From positions 1 through 13,213 of the forward strand of contig CAJUNN010000069.1 in NCBI GenBank assembly GCA_910587955.1: 13,213 nucleotides of DNA. The letters run 5' to 3'. A program made the position numbers and the translations under genes. The DNA is from an uncultured Lachnospiraceae bacterium. GTDB lineage: Bacteria; Bacillota; Clostridia; Lachnospirales; Lachnospiraceae. The notes beneath the pieces are model-generated. The model ran no database searches and was not told the origin of the DNA. It worked only from the letters and a program-made list of their open reading frames with translations. This document shows positions 1-6,628 of this stretch, one piece after another. Numbering within the stretch: position 1 is the first letter of the stretch; each line of letters opens with the position of its first letter.

Positions 1-89
1 ACTTCAAATTTTTCTGCTAATTCCGGAGCCGTAGCCTGTCCTTTATCAAGTAAATGATACACAATTTTAAATAATCTGCTTCCCTGTAT
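1..89 (-). CDS. N-terminal fragment of HTH/WYL-type (YafY-like) transcriptional regulator, cut by contig edge
   Basis: Reading the minus strand from 89 to 1 gives a 29-residue peptide beginning (I/M)-QGSRLFKIVYHLL and continuing through a GQATAPELAEKFE segment. This is the winged helix-turn-helix start typical of YafY/DeoR-type regulators that carry a C-terminal WYL domain; the rest lies beyond the window. A strong ribosome binding site (AAAGGAGG, about 98-105) ends 8 nt before the codon at 89-87. That codon is ATA, not ATG. No ATG, GTG or TTG occurs in frame between it and the upstream TAG; only a CTG (96-94) lies 2 nt from the ribosome binding site. Family starts near 'MQ..RLF..VY' agree with position 89. 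The frame and family are clear from residue pattern; the ATA start is either real, a start-loss mutation, or a base error. DNA-binding transcription factor, cytoplasmic; ligand unknown. Confidence 0.72.
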   Translation of the reverse strand, partial: MQGSRLFKIVYHLLDKGQATAPELAEKFE

Positions 90-129
90 TGCCAGTTCCT
101 CCTTTGATAATAGAATTCCATCAAAATCC

Positions 130-144
130 TGACACTATATGTCA
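130..144. promoter_or_regulatory. TGACA-N5-TGTCA inverted repeat, probable operator upstream of the WYL-type regulator
   Basis: A perfect 5-bp inverted repeat with a 5-bp spacer (TGACA CTATA TGTCA) lies about 40 bp upstream of the regulator start. A minus-strand TTGACA (145-140) that could serve as a -35 box overlaps the right half. No convincing -10 box was found at 16-18 bp from it, so the promoter itself is uncertain. A short palindrome just upstream of a helix-turn-helix regulator is the usual position for autoregulation. The symmetry is seen directly; its use by this regulator is inferred. Confidence 0.45.
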
Positions 145-164
145 AATTTATTATGGCCATTTTT

Positions 165-263
165 CTACTCATTATCAACTGCGCAGGCATAAATAAATGT
201 TCCATCATAATTTACGCTGCTACGGATAACGAATTCTCCGGAACCTGCCGCAGAGAAACTCAC
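165..263 (-). CDS. possible 32-aa ORF overlapping the brkB stop codon (or out-of-frame tail / gene remnant)
   Basis: A GTG at 263-261 overlaps the TGA stop of the YihY/BrkB gene (262-260) and opens a 32-codon frame ending in TAG at 167-165. The peptide (…GSGEFVIRSSVNYDGTF…) has protein-like composition, but I recognise no family. A six-G tract (minus strand, 268-263) sits at the junction; a +1 change there would fuse this peptide to the C-terminus of the upstream protein. It could be a translationally coupled mini-gene, a frameshift tail, a remnant of a deleted gene, or chance. Low confidence. Confidence 0.2.
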   Translation of the reverse strand: MSFSAAGSGEFVIRSSVNYDGTFIYACAVDNE

Positions 264-1147
264 CCCCCTTGGCCGTGTGTATCCCGCCGTTCTCCCCACA
301 GCATTTTCCGGTAATGGCTGACTCTGCGGAACTGATCTTCAAAATAGGAATTGATCTCCGCCCCCAGAAGAATGATATACATACAGAAATAAAGCCACAG
401 CATCACCAGCACAATCGTCGTCAGGCTCCCGTACATATTGCTCAGCCCTGGGGACAGATCCACATACAGGGAGAAGGCAATGGAAAAAAGATACCAGCAG
501 ACCGAAGAAAACAATGCCCCCGGCGCCTGGCTGTACAGCCTGGCCTTCCGGTTGGGGACAAACTTGTAAAGCAGCATAAACACCAGCGTCAGAAAGGCGA
601 TGGCGGCAATATCCTTCAGCCGCAGAATCATCCCCGTTATCACGGCCAAAATAGGCATATGCTCCTTGGCTGCATGGTGGATGGAATTTCCGAAGACCAG
701 CACTACCAGGGACAAAATCACGGAGATTACAAACACAATCGTGTAGAGGGCGGAACGGAACCGCAGAATGATATAATTCCGGTGCTCCTCCACATCATAG
801 ATAGAATTCATTCCCCGCATCAGGGCCAGAAATCCCTTTCCCGCAGACCAGGCCGCCGCAATGGCAGACAGGGACACGGTCACTGCCGTCTTGCTGTATA
901 CTTCGTGGATAATATCAATGACAAAGCCGTCCATGCTGTCGGGAAAAATCACCTGGGCGGCCCCGTACAGATCCGACTGCGTCAAGGTTGTGTACTGCAA
1001 AAGGGTAATCAGCAGAATGATAAAGGGAATAAAGGAAAGCATGATGAAATAGGCGCTCTGCGCCGCGTAAGCTCCCACGTGATCTTCCTGCATGGCATGG
1101 AGGAAGCCCCTGACTAATTTAATAATTTTTTGAACCGCAACTATCAT
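260..1147 (-). CDS. YihY/BrkB family (UPF0761) inner-membrane protein
   Basis: A 295-aa polytopic membrane protein with about six hydrophobic segments, near residues 31-50, 88-110, 130-153, 165-195, 210-232 and 240-263. Family hallmarks are visible: AYAAQSAYFIMLSFIPF near residue 27, the YGSLTTIVLVMLWLY block near 239, and LLGAEINSYFE near 260. The length is usual for the family. The family was once called ribonuclease BN in error; its molecular role is unsettled, with transport or envelope functions proposed. It lies 79 bp downstream of the SpoIID-like gene on the same strand, so co-transcription is likely. An AGGGA element lies about 13 nt before the ATG, a rather long spacing. The reading frame ends at a G-tract (see the 165-263 entry). 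Confidence 0.9.
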   Translation of the reverse strand: MIVAVQKIIKLVRGFLHAMQEDHVGAYAAQSAYFIMLSFIPFIILLITLLQYTTLTQSDLYGAAQVIFPDSMDGFVIDIIHEVYSKTAVTVSLSAIAAAWSAGKGFLALMRGMNSIYDVEEHRNYIILRFRSALYTIVFVISVILSLVVLVFGNSIHHAAKEHMPILAVITGMILRLKDIAAIAFLTLVFMLLYKFVPNRKARLYSQAPGALFSSVCWYLFSIAFSLYVDLSPGLSNMYGSLTTIVLVMLWLYFCMYIILLGAEINSYFEDQFRRVSHYRKMLWGERRDTHGQGG

Positions 1148-1226
1148 TGTTGATCTTATTCCCTTTTTCTTTCAATCATTCCGAAAAGCCAGAAACCCGT
1201 CGGCATTTCAGGTAAATTTTATCTTA

Positions 1227-2795
1227 TCACAGACTGCCGATCTCCGTCAATTCTACACCCGTATAAAAAAAGCAAAGAATTTCTTCCCAGGTCTTTCCCC
1301 GCTTCGCCATGCCGTTGGCCCCGTTCTGGCTCATTCCTACTCCGTGTCCGTATCCGCCGCCCCGGAACCGGAAACCTGTCAGGGATTCATCCTCCCCAAA
1401 AACCGGCTCCACCACCATGCAGGCACTGGGAAGAAGGGTTCCGCCCTCCGCCGTGCTCCCGTCATGGCGCCGGATCTCACAGCCCTGGGCATTCAAAAGA
1501 GCCCGCACATTGTACTCCGTCTCCACTTCAATGGTCCGTTTGCTTCCCCGGATAAGCATCCTCTGTACGGCTCCTCCTTCATTGCGTTCCAGCACATCAA
1601 TGCCCTGAATCTTCCCGATGGAGGTAATGGAACGGCTGACAAAATTACGTCCCCGCTTCACCCGGATTGCCTCCGGATTGGCCTGGCAGCGTCCTTCCAG
1701 AGCCTCATTCAAATGTTCGGAAAGAGTTTCCACATCCACTTCCGTCTCCCAACGGTACCAGCTGATCTCCGAGTCAAAATCGTCTTCATTGACCTGCCCG
1801 ATAAAGGCTGCAAAAGCCTCCTCATCAGTTAAGTCCAGGGTTTCTCCTGCCTCGTTGATGGTTTTTCCCTTGAGGTAAGGTGTAAGCTCTGCGGAACCGT
1901 TCCACCAGATCTCTTCATTTCCCGTGTATCCGCAGGAAGTAGAGAAATAATAGGCCGTAATCGGCTGTCCCTCGTAGGTAAGAATCTGATCCGCCGTCTC
2001 CGCCACTGCCTGGCTGGTGCTTTCTGCCTGTCCCGTATTGTTGTAAACCTGGTAACGCACGCTGTCATCCACATGAGCTTCATACTCCGGATAGCCGTAG
2101 GCCTGCATATGGCGGTAGGCATAGGTCCTGGCGCAGACCGCCTGAGCTTTCAAAGCCTCCGCCTCATAGCGGGAAGGCATCTCACTGGGCGTGACGTACT
2201 TGAGATAGGTCTCCAGGGGAACTTCATTCACCAGCACAAATCCCCCTTCCACCGGCCAGACCTCTATACTCCCCTCATAGACCGGAACTCCCGTATTCCG
2301 CTGCACGCTCTCCAGCCGGATACCCGCAGTTCCTTCGGAAGAGCCCACTGTAAAACAACCCGGCGCATCTGCCAGCACTTCCCCGTTAAAAAGGATCTGC
2401 CCGTCCTCCCAGGCGAAAGAAAAAGCCGTTCCGCTGCCGTAATCCCGGCCTTCAAAGGAAGCTTCCTCCCCGGTCTCTTCCCCTGCCGCCCGCTCAAGGA
2501 CCGCCAGTTCCTGATCTGAAGCAAGCTGCACAGACGCATGGACTTCTTCCGCAAACTCGTCTGTTTTTAAAAGCACCCGGATCTTCCCGTTGTACACAGG
2601 AAGCTTTACCTGAGGCTCCTCCTCTTCCGGTTCCGGCTCTAAATCTTCTTCTGCTGTGAAAGGCCCCTCCTCCTTTACCGGCTCTTCCTTTTTCTCCTTT
2701 CCTGCGTCCCGCACCAGCAAAAATGCCAGGATCAGCAGGCCCACCGCCAGCAGATACAGCTTAATTTTCACTTCCTGATTCATAGGTTTCCCCAT
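1227..2795 (-). CDS. membrane-anchored SpoIID/LytB domain protein (probable peptidoglycan lytic transglycosylase)
   Basis: 522 aa. An N-terminal membrane anchor (residues 12-28) is followed by a very acidic linker (31-62, mostly Glu/Lys/Pro), a beta-rich region (66-190), and the SpoIID/LytB core. Core motifs are VPLETYLKYVTPSEMPSRY (192-210), EALKAQAVCARTYAYRH (213-229), FSTSCGYTGNEEIW (284-297) and GGGYGHGVGMSQNGA (479-493). In Bacillus SpoIID the glutamate of the PSEMP motif is the catalytic acid of a lytic transglycosylase that cuts glycan strands after stem peptides are removed; here it is Glu205. The protein is longer than Bacillus SpoIID (about 340 aa) because of the linker and N-terminal region. 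It is therefore as likely a LytB-like envelope paralogue as the sporulation engulfment SpoIID, and no spoIIQ or spoIIID neighbour is present to decide. A GAGGGG ribosome binding site 7 nt upstream supports the first ATG. Confidence 0.88.
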   Translation of the reverse strand: MGKPMNQEVKIKLYLLAVGLLILAFLLVRDAGKEKKEEPVKEEGPFTAEEDLEPEPEEEEPQVKLPVYNGKIRVLLKTDEFAEEVHASVQLASDQELAVLERAAGEETGEEASFEGRDYGSGTAFSFAWEDGQILFNGEVLADAPGCFTVGSSEGTAGIRLESVQRNTGVPVYEGSIEVWPVEGGFVLVNEVPLETYLKYVTPSEMPSRYEAEALKAQAVCARTYAYRHMQAYGYPEYEAHVDDSVRYQVYNNTGQAESTSQAVAETADQILTYEGQPITAYYFSTSCGYTGNEEIWWNGSAELTPYLKGKTINEAGETLDLTDEEAFAAFIGQVNEDDFDSEISWYRWETEVDVETLSEHLNEALEGRCQANPEAIRVKRGRNFVSRSITSIGKIQGIDVLERNEGGAVQRMLIRGSKRTIEVETEYNVRALLNAQGCEIRRHDGSTAEGGTLLPSACMVVEPVFGEDESLTGFRFRGGGYGHGVGMSQNGANGMAKRGKTWEEILCFFYTGVELTEIGSL

Positions 2796-2913
2796 AACCT
2801 GTCCCCTCTTTATCCAGCCTTTGTCCTTAAAATCTGTTCTCCCTCTACTCTATTCCACAAATTTGTCTTTCAGAACTGCAAATATCCTTTACCAGAAGAT
2901 TCCCCGCGCATGG

Positions 2914-2943
2914 AAAAAAGCAGCCGGCAAGCGGCTGCTTTTT
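2914..2943. terminator. intrinsic terminator of the 6S-like RNA gene (bidirectional)
   Basis: A 7-bp GC stem (GCAGCCG / CGGCTGC) with a 5-nt loop (2927-2931) is flanked by six A on the left and five T on the right, so it works as an intrinsic terminator in either direction. On the minus strand it ends the small RNA. On the plus strand nothing obvious reads into it. Confidence 0.88.
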
Positions 2944-3138
2944 ATCTGTAGTATACCCAAAATGCCGTCTCCGCAATTTTGACGCCTAGCAGAGCTAGGT
3001 GGGTAACCTCAACAGCCCTTCTGCCTTCCACTGCAAACGGAGGCCTGACATCCAGACTGAAATATTGGAATCCCATAAACGTAAATGTAGGTTCAAAATA
3101 GCGGTGTAACGAACACCCCAGGATTTACTCCTTTATCT
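2914..3138 (-). ncRNA. ssrS: 6S RNA (SsrS) candidate, about 225 nt including terminator
   Basis: This is a stand-alone RNA gene, with a consensus promoter just upstream, a terminator at its end and no ORF. The folded minus-strand transcript forms the 6S rod. A closing stem pairs CCGC-U-AUUUUGA near the 5' side with UCAAAAU-U-GCGG near the 3' side (12 bp with one U-U mismatch) and continues outward with weaker pairs. A large central bubble has ACCUACAUUUACGUUUAU on its 5' side and a small hairpin (CCUAGC-UCU-GCUAGG, about 2985-2999) on its 3' side. An apical stem includes CAGUCU/GGGCUG and GCCUCC/GGAAGGC. 6S RNA mimics an open promoter, binds the housekeeping RNA polymerase holoenzyme and dampens transcription in stationary phase. 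The fold and gene layout are seen by hand; the family name rests on that fold and on remembered sequence resemblance, and no covariance search was run. Confidence 0.78.
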
Positions 3139-3144
3139 TTTGTT

Positions 3145-3173
3145 ATTATACTGCAAATTATGCTGTTTGGCAA
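3145..3173 (-). promoter_or_regulatory. sigma-A promoter of the 6S-like RNA
   Basis: The minus strand carries TTGCCA (3173-3168), a 17-bp spacer and a perfect TATAAT (3150-3145). Transcription would start near 3138. The C39-like peptidase gene stops at 3195, so this is a dedicated promoter between two protein genes. Confidence 0.82.
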
Positions 3174-3194
3174 TCAGAAAATAATTCCGTTTTT

Positions 3195-3941
3195 TTACTG
3201 CAGCACCAGGCAGCGGTTCCCCTGAAGCTCAAAGATTTTCTCAAACTGTTCCCGGCTGTATTCCACATATCCCGATATGGGATCTGCTATAGTTACCGTA
3301 TTCTTCCCATATCCAATGAGGACCGCCCCATGATCATTTCTATGCCATTCCATAAATCTCCCGTCCTCTGTGTACCATCCGGCCGATTCTTTCAAATCCT
3401 TCATTCCAATGGTCACCCACACCACCACCGGCGTTCCCTGGCTTACCAAATGATAGAGCTGTTCAGGAGAGGCCCCTGTCAAGTCCACGGCCCGCAAAGG
3501 GCTGCCTCTGTCCTCAAGGAAAGCGTCTGCGGCCGCCGCAATGGCCGACACCCCGCAGATATATCCTCCTTTCGTAGACGGATCCCCGATAAAAAAATGC
3601 TCCATATCGTTTCCGTACTGCTTTCCGTCTTCCCCTTTCCAAAAATCGGCGGAGAGCCTGGGAAGGTATTTCATGGCCATATCCATTTTATCTGCATTCC
3701 ATCCATAATAATTTAGCACCATGGTCAAAGCCGTAATCTCGCAGCCTGTAGGAAGCTCCGGCATTTGGTATATGATCTCAAAGTCTCCCAGTGCAAAGGA
3801 ACCGCCCTTCTCTTCCAGAAACTCCGGCAGAACATGGGAATTCTCCCTTTTTTCCTGGTATTTTACAAGTATGACTTTTAAATCCCTGGCAAAGGCCAGC
3901 TTTCCGCACAGCATCCCCATAAGAAACGTACCTATGCACAT
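3195..3941 (-). CDS. exported C39-like cysteine peptidase (Peptidase_C39_2 family)
   Basis: 248 aa. The catalytic core begins near residue 55 with YQMPELPTGCEITALTMVL; Cys67 is the expected nucleophile. The histidine is in NDHGAVLIGYG (His204) and the third residue is Asp220 in IADPISG. Residues 1-19 are hydrophobic, so the enzyme is probably anchored or exported and acts outside the membrane. C39-like proteins of this type occur widely in Gram-positive envelopes, and their substrates are mostly unknown; no bacteriocin or ABC exporter is nearby, so a leader-peptidase role is not supported. AAAGGA lies 10 nt before the ATG. The reading frame is open upstream to a TGA at about 4010-4008 and encodes a basic stretch (VKRRFQRKLFL) that would make a more normal signal anchor, but it holds no ATG, GTG or TTG. 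Confidence 0.83.
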   Translation of the reverse strand: MCIGTFLMGMLCGKLAFARDLKVILVKYQEKRENSHVLPEFLEEKGGSFALGDFEIIYQMPELPTGCEITALTMVLNYYGWNADKMDMAMKYLPRLSADFWKGEDGKQYGNDMEHFFIGDPSTKGGYICGVSAIAAAADAFLEDRGSPLRAVDLTGASPEQLYHLVSQGTPVVVWVTIGMKDLKESAGWYTEDGRFMEWHRNDHGAVLIGYGKNTVTIADPISGYVEYSREQFEKIFELQGNRCLVLQ

Positions 3942-4025
3942 AAGGAACAGCTTCCTTTGAAATCTCCGTTTTACCCCCCCGCCCTCAATTTTCTTCTTTT
4001 TCCAGTCTCAATCTTTCTCTTCTGC

Positions 4026-4068
4026 ATACAAACCGCCTCCTGCTTTTCAGCTTAAAGGCGGTTTGTAT
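4026..4068. repeat. perfect 13-bp inverted repeat (hairpin) downstream of the lipoprotein gene
   Basis: ATACAAACCGCCT (4026-4038) and AGGCGGTTTGTAT (4056-4068) pair perfectly around a 17-nt loop. Read on the minus strand, that loop contains a nested GCT-GAAA-AGC. The hairpin lies 22 bp after the lipoprotein stop and before the C39-like peptidase gene. There is no T-run after the stem on either strand, so it is not a standard intrinsic terminator. It could slow polymerase, protect the mRNA 3' end, or be a protein site. Confidence 0.6.
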
Positions 4069-4090
4069 CAAACTTGTATCTATGAAAACA

Positions 4091-4546
4091 TCAATCCCCA
4101 AACTGCATCATCCGCACCTCCGTGGCACGGAACGTATCACCTTCAAAATCCCCCCGCATATATACCTGCATATGTTCCTCCAGGCTTTCCGGTCCGGCCT
4201 TTGTATCTTCATAGCTGTTTCCCTCATCCGGCGAGGTCCGTATATAGAAATGCGTATCCTCATGATAGACAACCCGGACCAGCTCCGAATCCTCCAGCTT
4301 TTTCTTAGAAGAAGGACTGCTGCTGGACAGAGAGCCGTCCTCAAGAATTTTAAAAGAGACTTCTGCCACAGAAAAGGAATCTTCTTCTATTTTCCGCACT
4401 TTCCCCACATAGTCTGCCTCAACCATCTCAGCGATCTCCGGATCCAGAAGCTTCCGGCCGGCTTTTTTGCTGCAGGCAGTCAGTGTCAGGCACAAAACGA
4501 AGGCTGCGCCGAGAGTCAGTAACACATGGGTTCTTTTGTTTTTCAT
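4091..4546 (-). CDS. small secreted lipoprotein of unknown function
   Basis: 151 aa. The N-terminus is a classical lipoprotein signal: basic MKNKRTH, a hydrophobic run (8-22) and the lipobox LTAC with Cys25 as the expected lipidation site. The mature part is charged, with a serine-rich patch (SSSSPSSKKK, about 76-85) and alternating short strands; I recognise no domain. It should be attached to the outer face of the cell membrane. AGGAGG lies 6 nt before the ATG. Two mini-ORFs run into this start (4543-4598). It has its own promoter (4657-4685), so it is probably transcribed apart from pckA, and transcription may continue into the C39-like peptidase gene. Confidence 0.8.
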   Translation of the reverse strand: MKNKRTHVLLTLGAAFVLCLTLTACSKKAGRKLLDPEIAEMVEADYVGKVRKIEEDSFSVAEVSFKILEDGSLSSSSPSSKKKLEDSELVRVVYHEDTHFYIRTSPDEGNSYEDTKAGPESLEEHMQVYMRGDFEGDTFRATEVRMMQFGD

Positions 4547-4598
4547 GTTAACCTCCTGTACCAGTTCCCTGGTGTTTTCATTCTTTTTTCTTCATCAT
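4543..4598 (-). other. two overlapping mini-ORFs leading into the lipoprotein start codon
   Basis: Downstream of a GGAGG (4606-4602) the minus strand reads MMKKKE-stop (4598-4578). Its stop overlaps an ATG (4581-4579) in an ATGA, giving MKTPGNWYRRLT-stop (4581-4543), whose TGA in turn overlaps the lipoprotein ATG (4546). The second mini-ORF spans the lipoprotein ribosome binding site. Such a chain could couple lipoprotein translation to the leader peptides, or be chance. No conservation data are available. Confidence 0.3.
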
Positions 4599-4656
4599 AG
4601 ACCTCCAATCTTTAAATTATCTCTAAATGCAGGAGAGCGCTTCTTCTGGCGTTCGG

Positions 4657-4685
4657 ATTATAATACCTCCTTGGCATAAAAGCAA
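4657..4685 (-). promoter_or_regulatory. promoter for the lipoprotein gene
   Basis: The minus strand has TTGCTT (4685-4680), a 17-bp spacer and TATAAT (4662-4657). Transcription would start near 4650, giving a leader of about 100 nt that includes the two mini-ORFs. Confidence 0.65.
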
Positions 4686-4706
4686 TCCGGTAAGTATACA
4701 AAGCAA

Positions 4707-4747
4707 GAGTGCCTCCCAGCCATCAACCCGATGACCGGAAGGCACTC
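4707..4747 (-). terminator. probable pckA terminator hairpin
   Basis: GAGTGCCTCC (4707-4716) pairs with GG-A-AGGCACTC (4737-4747, one bulged A). A nested CATC/GATG stem (4721-4724 with 4730-4733) lies inside. It sits 26 bp after the pckA stop. On the minus strand the stem is followed by TTGCTTTG, a broken U-tract, so termination may be partial. It ends about 20 bp before the lipoprotein promoter. Confidence 0.6.
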
Positions 4748-4772
4748 CCTTCTATAACCCTTACATTTTCAC

Positions 4773-6377
4773 TTATAACTGAGGACCTGCGGAAACCAAA
4801 GCCTTTCCTGCCTCGTTGCCCTCGTATTTTACGAAGTTCTTGATAAATCTGCCGGCCAGATCCTTTGCCTTGGTCTCCCACTCGGAAGCATCACCGTAGG
4901 TGTTGCGGGGATCCAGGATATTGGTATCTACACCCGGAAGCTCTGTGGGAACTTCAAGGTTGAAGAACGGAATCTTCTTGGTGGGTGCTTTTAGGATATC
5001 CCCATTCAAGATCGCATCGATGATTCCGCGGGTATCCTTAATGGTAATACGCTTGCCCGTTCCATTCCATCCGGTATTTACCAGGTATGCCTTTGCACCG
5101 TTGGCTTCCATTCTCTTCACCAGCTCCTCGCCGTACTTGGTGGGATGCAGCTCCAGGAATGCCTGGCCGAAGCATGCGGAGAAGGTCGGCGTAGGCTCTG
5201 TGATGCCGCGCTCTGTTCCTGCAAGCTTTGCGGTGAATCCGGACAGGAAGTAGTACTGTGTCTGCTCCGGGGTCAGAATGGATACCGGAGGAAGCACGCC
5301 AAAGGCATCTGCAGACAGGAAAATCACCTGATTGGCTGCCGGAGCCGCGGATACCGGACGTACAATATTGTTGATATGATTGATCGGATAAGATACACGG
5401 GTATTCTCGGTTACACTCTTATCGTTGAAATCAATCTTGCCTTCCGCATCCAGCGTTACATTCTCCAGAAGAGCGTTGCGCTTGATGGCATTGTAGATAT
5501 CCGGCTCAGACTCTTTGTCCAAATTGATAACCTTTGCATAGCAGCCGCCCTCAAAGTTGAACACGCCGTTGTCATCCCAGCCATGCTCGTCATCACCGAT
5601 GAGAAGACGCTTGGGATCGGTAGAAAGGGTGGTCTTGCCCGTTCCGGAAAGGCCGAAGAAGATGGCGGTATTCTCGCCGTTCATATCTGTATTGGCAGAG
5701 CAGTGCATGGAAGCAATACCCTTCAGCGGCAGATAGTAGTTCATCATGGAGAACATACCCTTCTTCATCTCGCCGCCGTACCAGGTATTCAGGATCACCT
5801 GCTCACGGCTGGTAATGTTGAACATCGCTACCGTCTCGGAATTGAGGCCCAGTTCCTTATAGTTCTCTACTTTTGCCTTGGAAGCATTGTAAACAACGAA
5901 ATCCGGCTCAAACTCCGCAAGCTCTTCCTCGGTGGGCTGGATGAACATATTCTTTACGAAATGAGCCTGCCATGCCACCTCCATAATGAAGCGGATTGCC
6001 ATACGGGTATCTTTATTTGTTCCGCAGAATGCGTCTACGACAAAAAGCCTCTTACCGGAAAGCTCGTCAAGTGCAAGCTTCTTAACCTCAGCCCAGGCTT
6101 CTTCGGTAGCCGGATGATTGTCATTCTTATATTCATCCGAAGTCCACCATACCGTGTCCTTGGAATTCTCATCCATTACAATAAACTTGTCTTTGGGAGA
6201 ACGTCCGGTATAGATACCAGTCATAACGTTTACGGCTCCAAGCTCACTTACCTGGCCTTTTTCAAAGCCTTCCAGACCCGGCTTTGTCTCCTCTTCAAAC
6301 AAAAGCTCATAGGAGGGGTTGTGAACAATTTCTGTAGTTCCGGTAATACCATACTTGCTCAGATTCATCTCTGCCAT
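4773..6377 (-). CDS. pckA: phosphoenolpyruvate carboxykinase (ATP-dependent)
   Basis: 534 aa, the usual length for the ATP-dependent enzyme (EC 4.1.1.49). It interconverts oxaloacetate plus ATP with phosphoenolpyruvate, CO2 and ADP in the cytosol. In fermenting anaerobes it can run toward CO2 fixation or gluconeogenesis. Visible motifs are TGIYTGRSPKDKFIV (53-67, substrate arginine), YGGEMKKGMFS (200-210, metal-binding lysine), MHCSAN (224-229, metal-binding histidine), the P-loop FGLSGTGKTT (241-250) and the LLIGDDEHGW block (258-267, metal aspartates). All key residues are intact. AGAGAGG lies about 10 nt before the ATG. It is divergent from the citrate synthase gene across a shared regulatory region. 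Confidence 0.97.
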   Translation of the reverse strand: MAEMNLSKYGITGTTEIVHNPSYELLFEEETKPGLEGFEKGQVSELGAVNVMTGIYTGRSPKDKFIVMDENSKDTVWWTSDEYKNDNHPATEEAWAEVKKLALDELSGKRLFVVDAFCGTNKDTRMAIRFIMEVAWQAHFVKNMFIQPTEEELAEFEPDFVVYNASKAKVENYKELGLNSETVAMFNITSREQVILNTWYGGEMKKGMFSMMNYYLPLKGIASMHCSANTDMNGENTAIFFGLSGTGKTTLSTDPKRLLIGDDEHGWDDNGVFNFEGGCYAKVINLDKESEPDIYNAIKRNALLENVTLDAEGKIDFNDKSVTENTRVSYPINHINNIVRPVSAAPAANQVIFLSADAFGVLPPVSILTPEQTQYYFLSGFTAKLAGTERGITEPTPTFSACFGQAFLELHPTKYGEELVKRMEANGAKAYLVNTGWNGTGKRITIKDTRGIIDAILNGDILKAPTKKIPFFNLEVPTELPGVDTNILDPRNTYGDASEWETKAKDLAGRFIKNFVKYEGNEAGKALVSAGPQL

Positions 6378-6461
6378 TTTAATTTAACCTCTCTTCTACA
6401 ATATTTGCCTGCATAAACAAATGCTTTTTGGGCATCTCTTCTGCTAGGCTTCCAATATCCT

Positions 6462-6489
6462 ATTATACATAATAAAAAGATAAAATCAA
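6462..6489 (-). promoter_or_regulatory. promoter of pckA
   Basis: The minus strand carries TTGATT (6489-6484), a 16-bp spacer and a perfect TATAAT (6467-6462). The predicted start near 6455 gives a 5' leader of about 78 nt. The -10 lies in a near-palindrome TATTATacATAATA (6461-6474). Confidence 0.62.
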
Positions 6490-6544
6490 TAAAAATCCTC
6501 TAAAATTTTTAACAAAAATCTGTGCGCCGCCTCTTCCAAACCTG

Positions 6545-6568
6545 CACAGGATACAAAACTGTCCTGTG
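6545..6568. promoter_or_regulatory. inverted repeat in the pckA / citrate synthase intergenic region
   Basis: CACAGGA-t-ACA and TGTCCTGTG form a 9-bp stem with one bulged base and a 4-nt loop. It lies about 55 bp upstream of the pckA -35 and about 60 bp upstream of the citrate synthase -10. No T-run follows, so it is more likely a regulator site than a terminator. The rest of the 374-bp gap is AT-rich and has no ORF. Confidence 0.4.
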
Positions 6569-6628
6569 AATAATTTGTGAAATTAATATTAACTTTTCAA
6601 TTTTACTTTCTTTTTGTCCCGGATTTAT

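Noticed and set aside
17..208. 63-codon minus-strand ORF with ATG at the left end
   Set aside because: It overlaps the regulator fragment in another frame. The regulator frame has a family-like helix-turn-helix sequence and a ribosome binding site, while this ORF has neither.
269..1117. 282-codon plus-strand ORF opposite the YihY/BrkB gene
   Set aside because: Shadow of a clear membrane-protein gene; the product is rich in His, Gln and Gly with no domain.
2914..3138. Riboswitch or T-box leader for the SpoIID-like gene
   Set aside because: A strong terminator ends the RNA about 120 bp before that gene, and the fold is a closed rod rather than a leader with alternative pairing.
3195..3941. 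Bacteriocin leader peptidase
   Set aside because: The enzyme is C39-like, but no ABC transporter domain, exporter gene or double-glycine precursor peptide is nearby.
5145..6416. 423-codon plus-strand ORF opposite pckA
   Set aside because: Antisense shadow of an intact pckA; no recognisable domain and no ribosome binding site seen.
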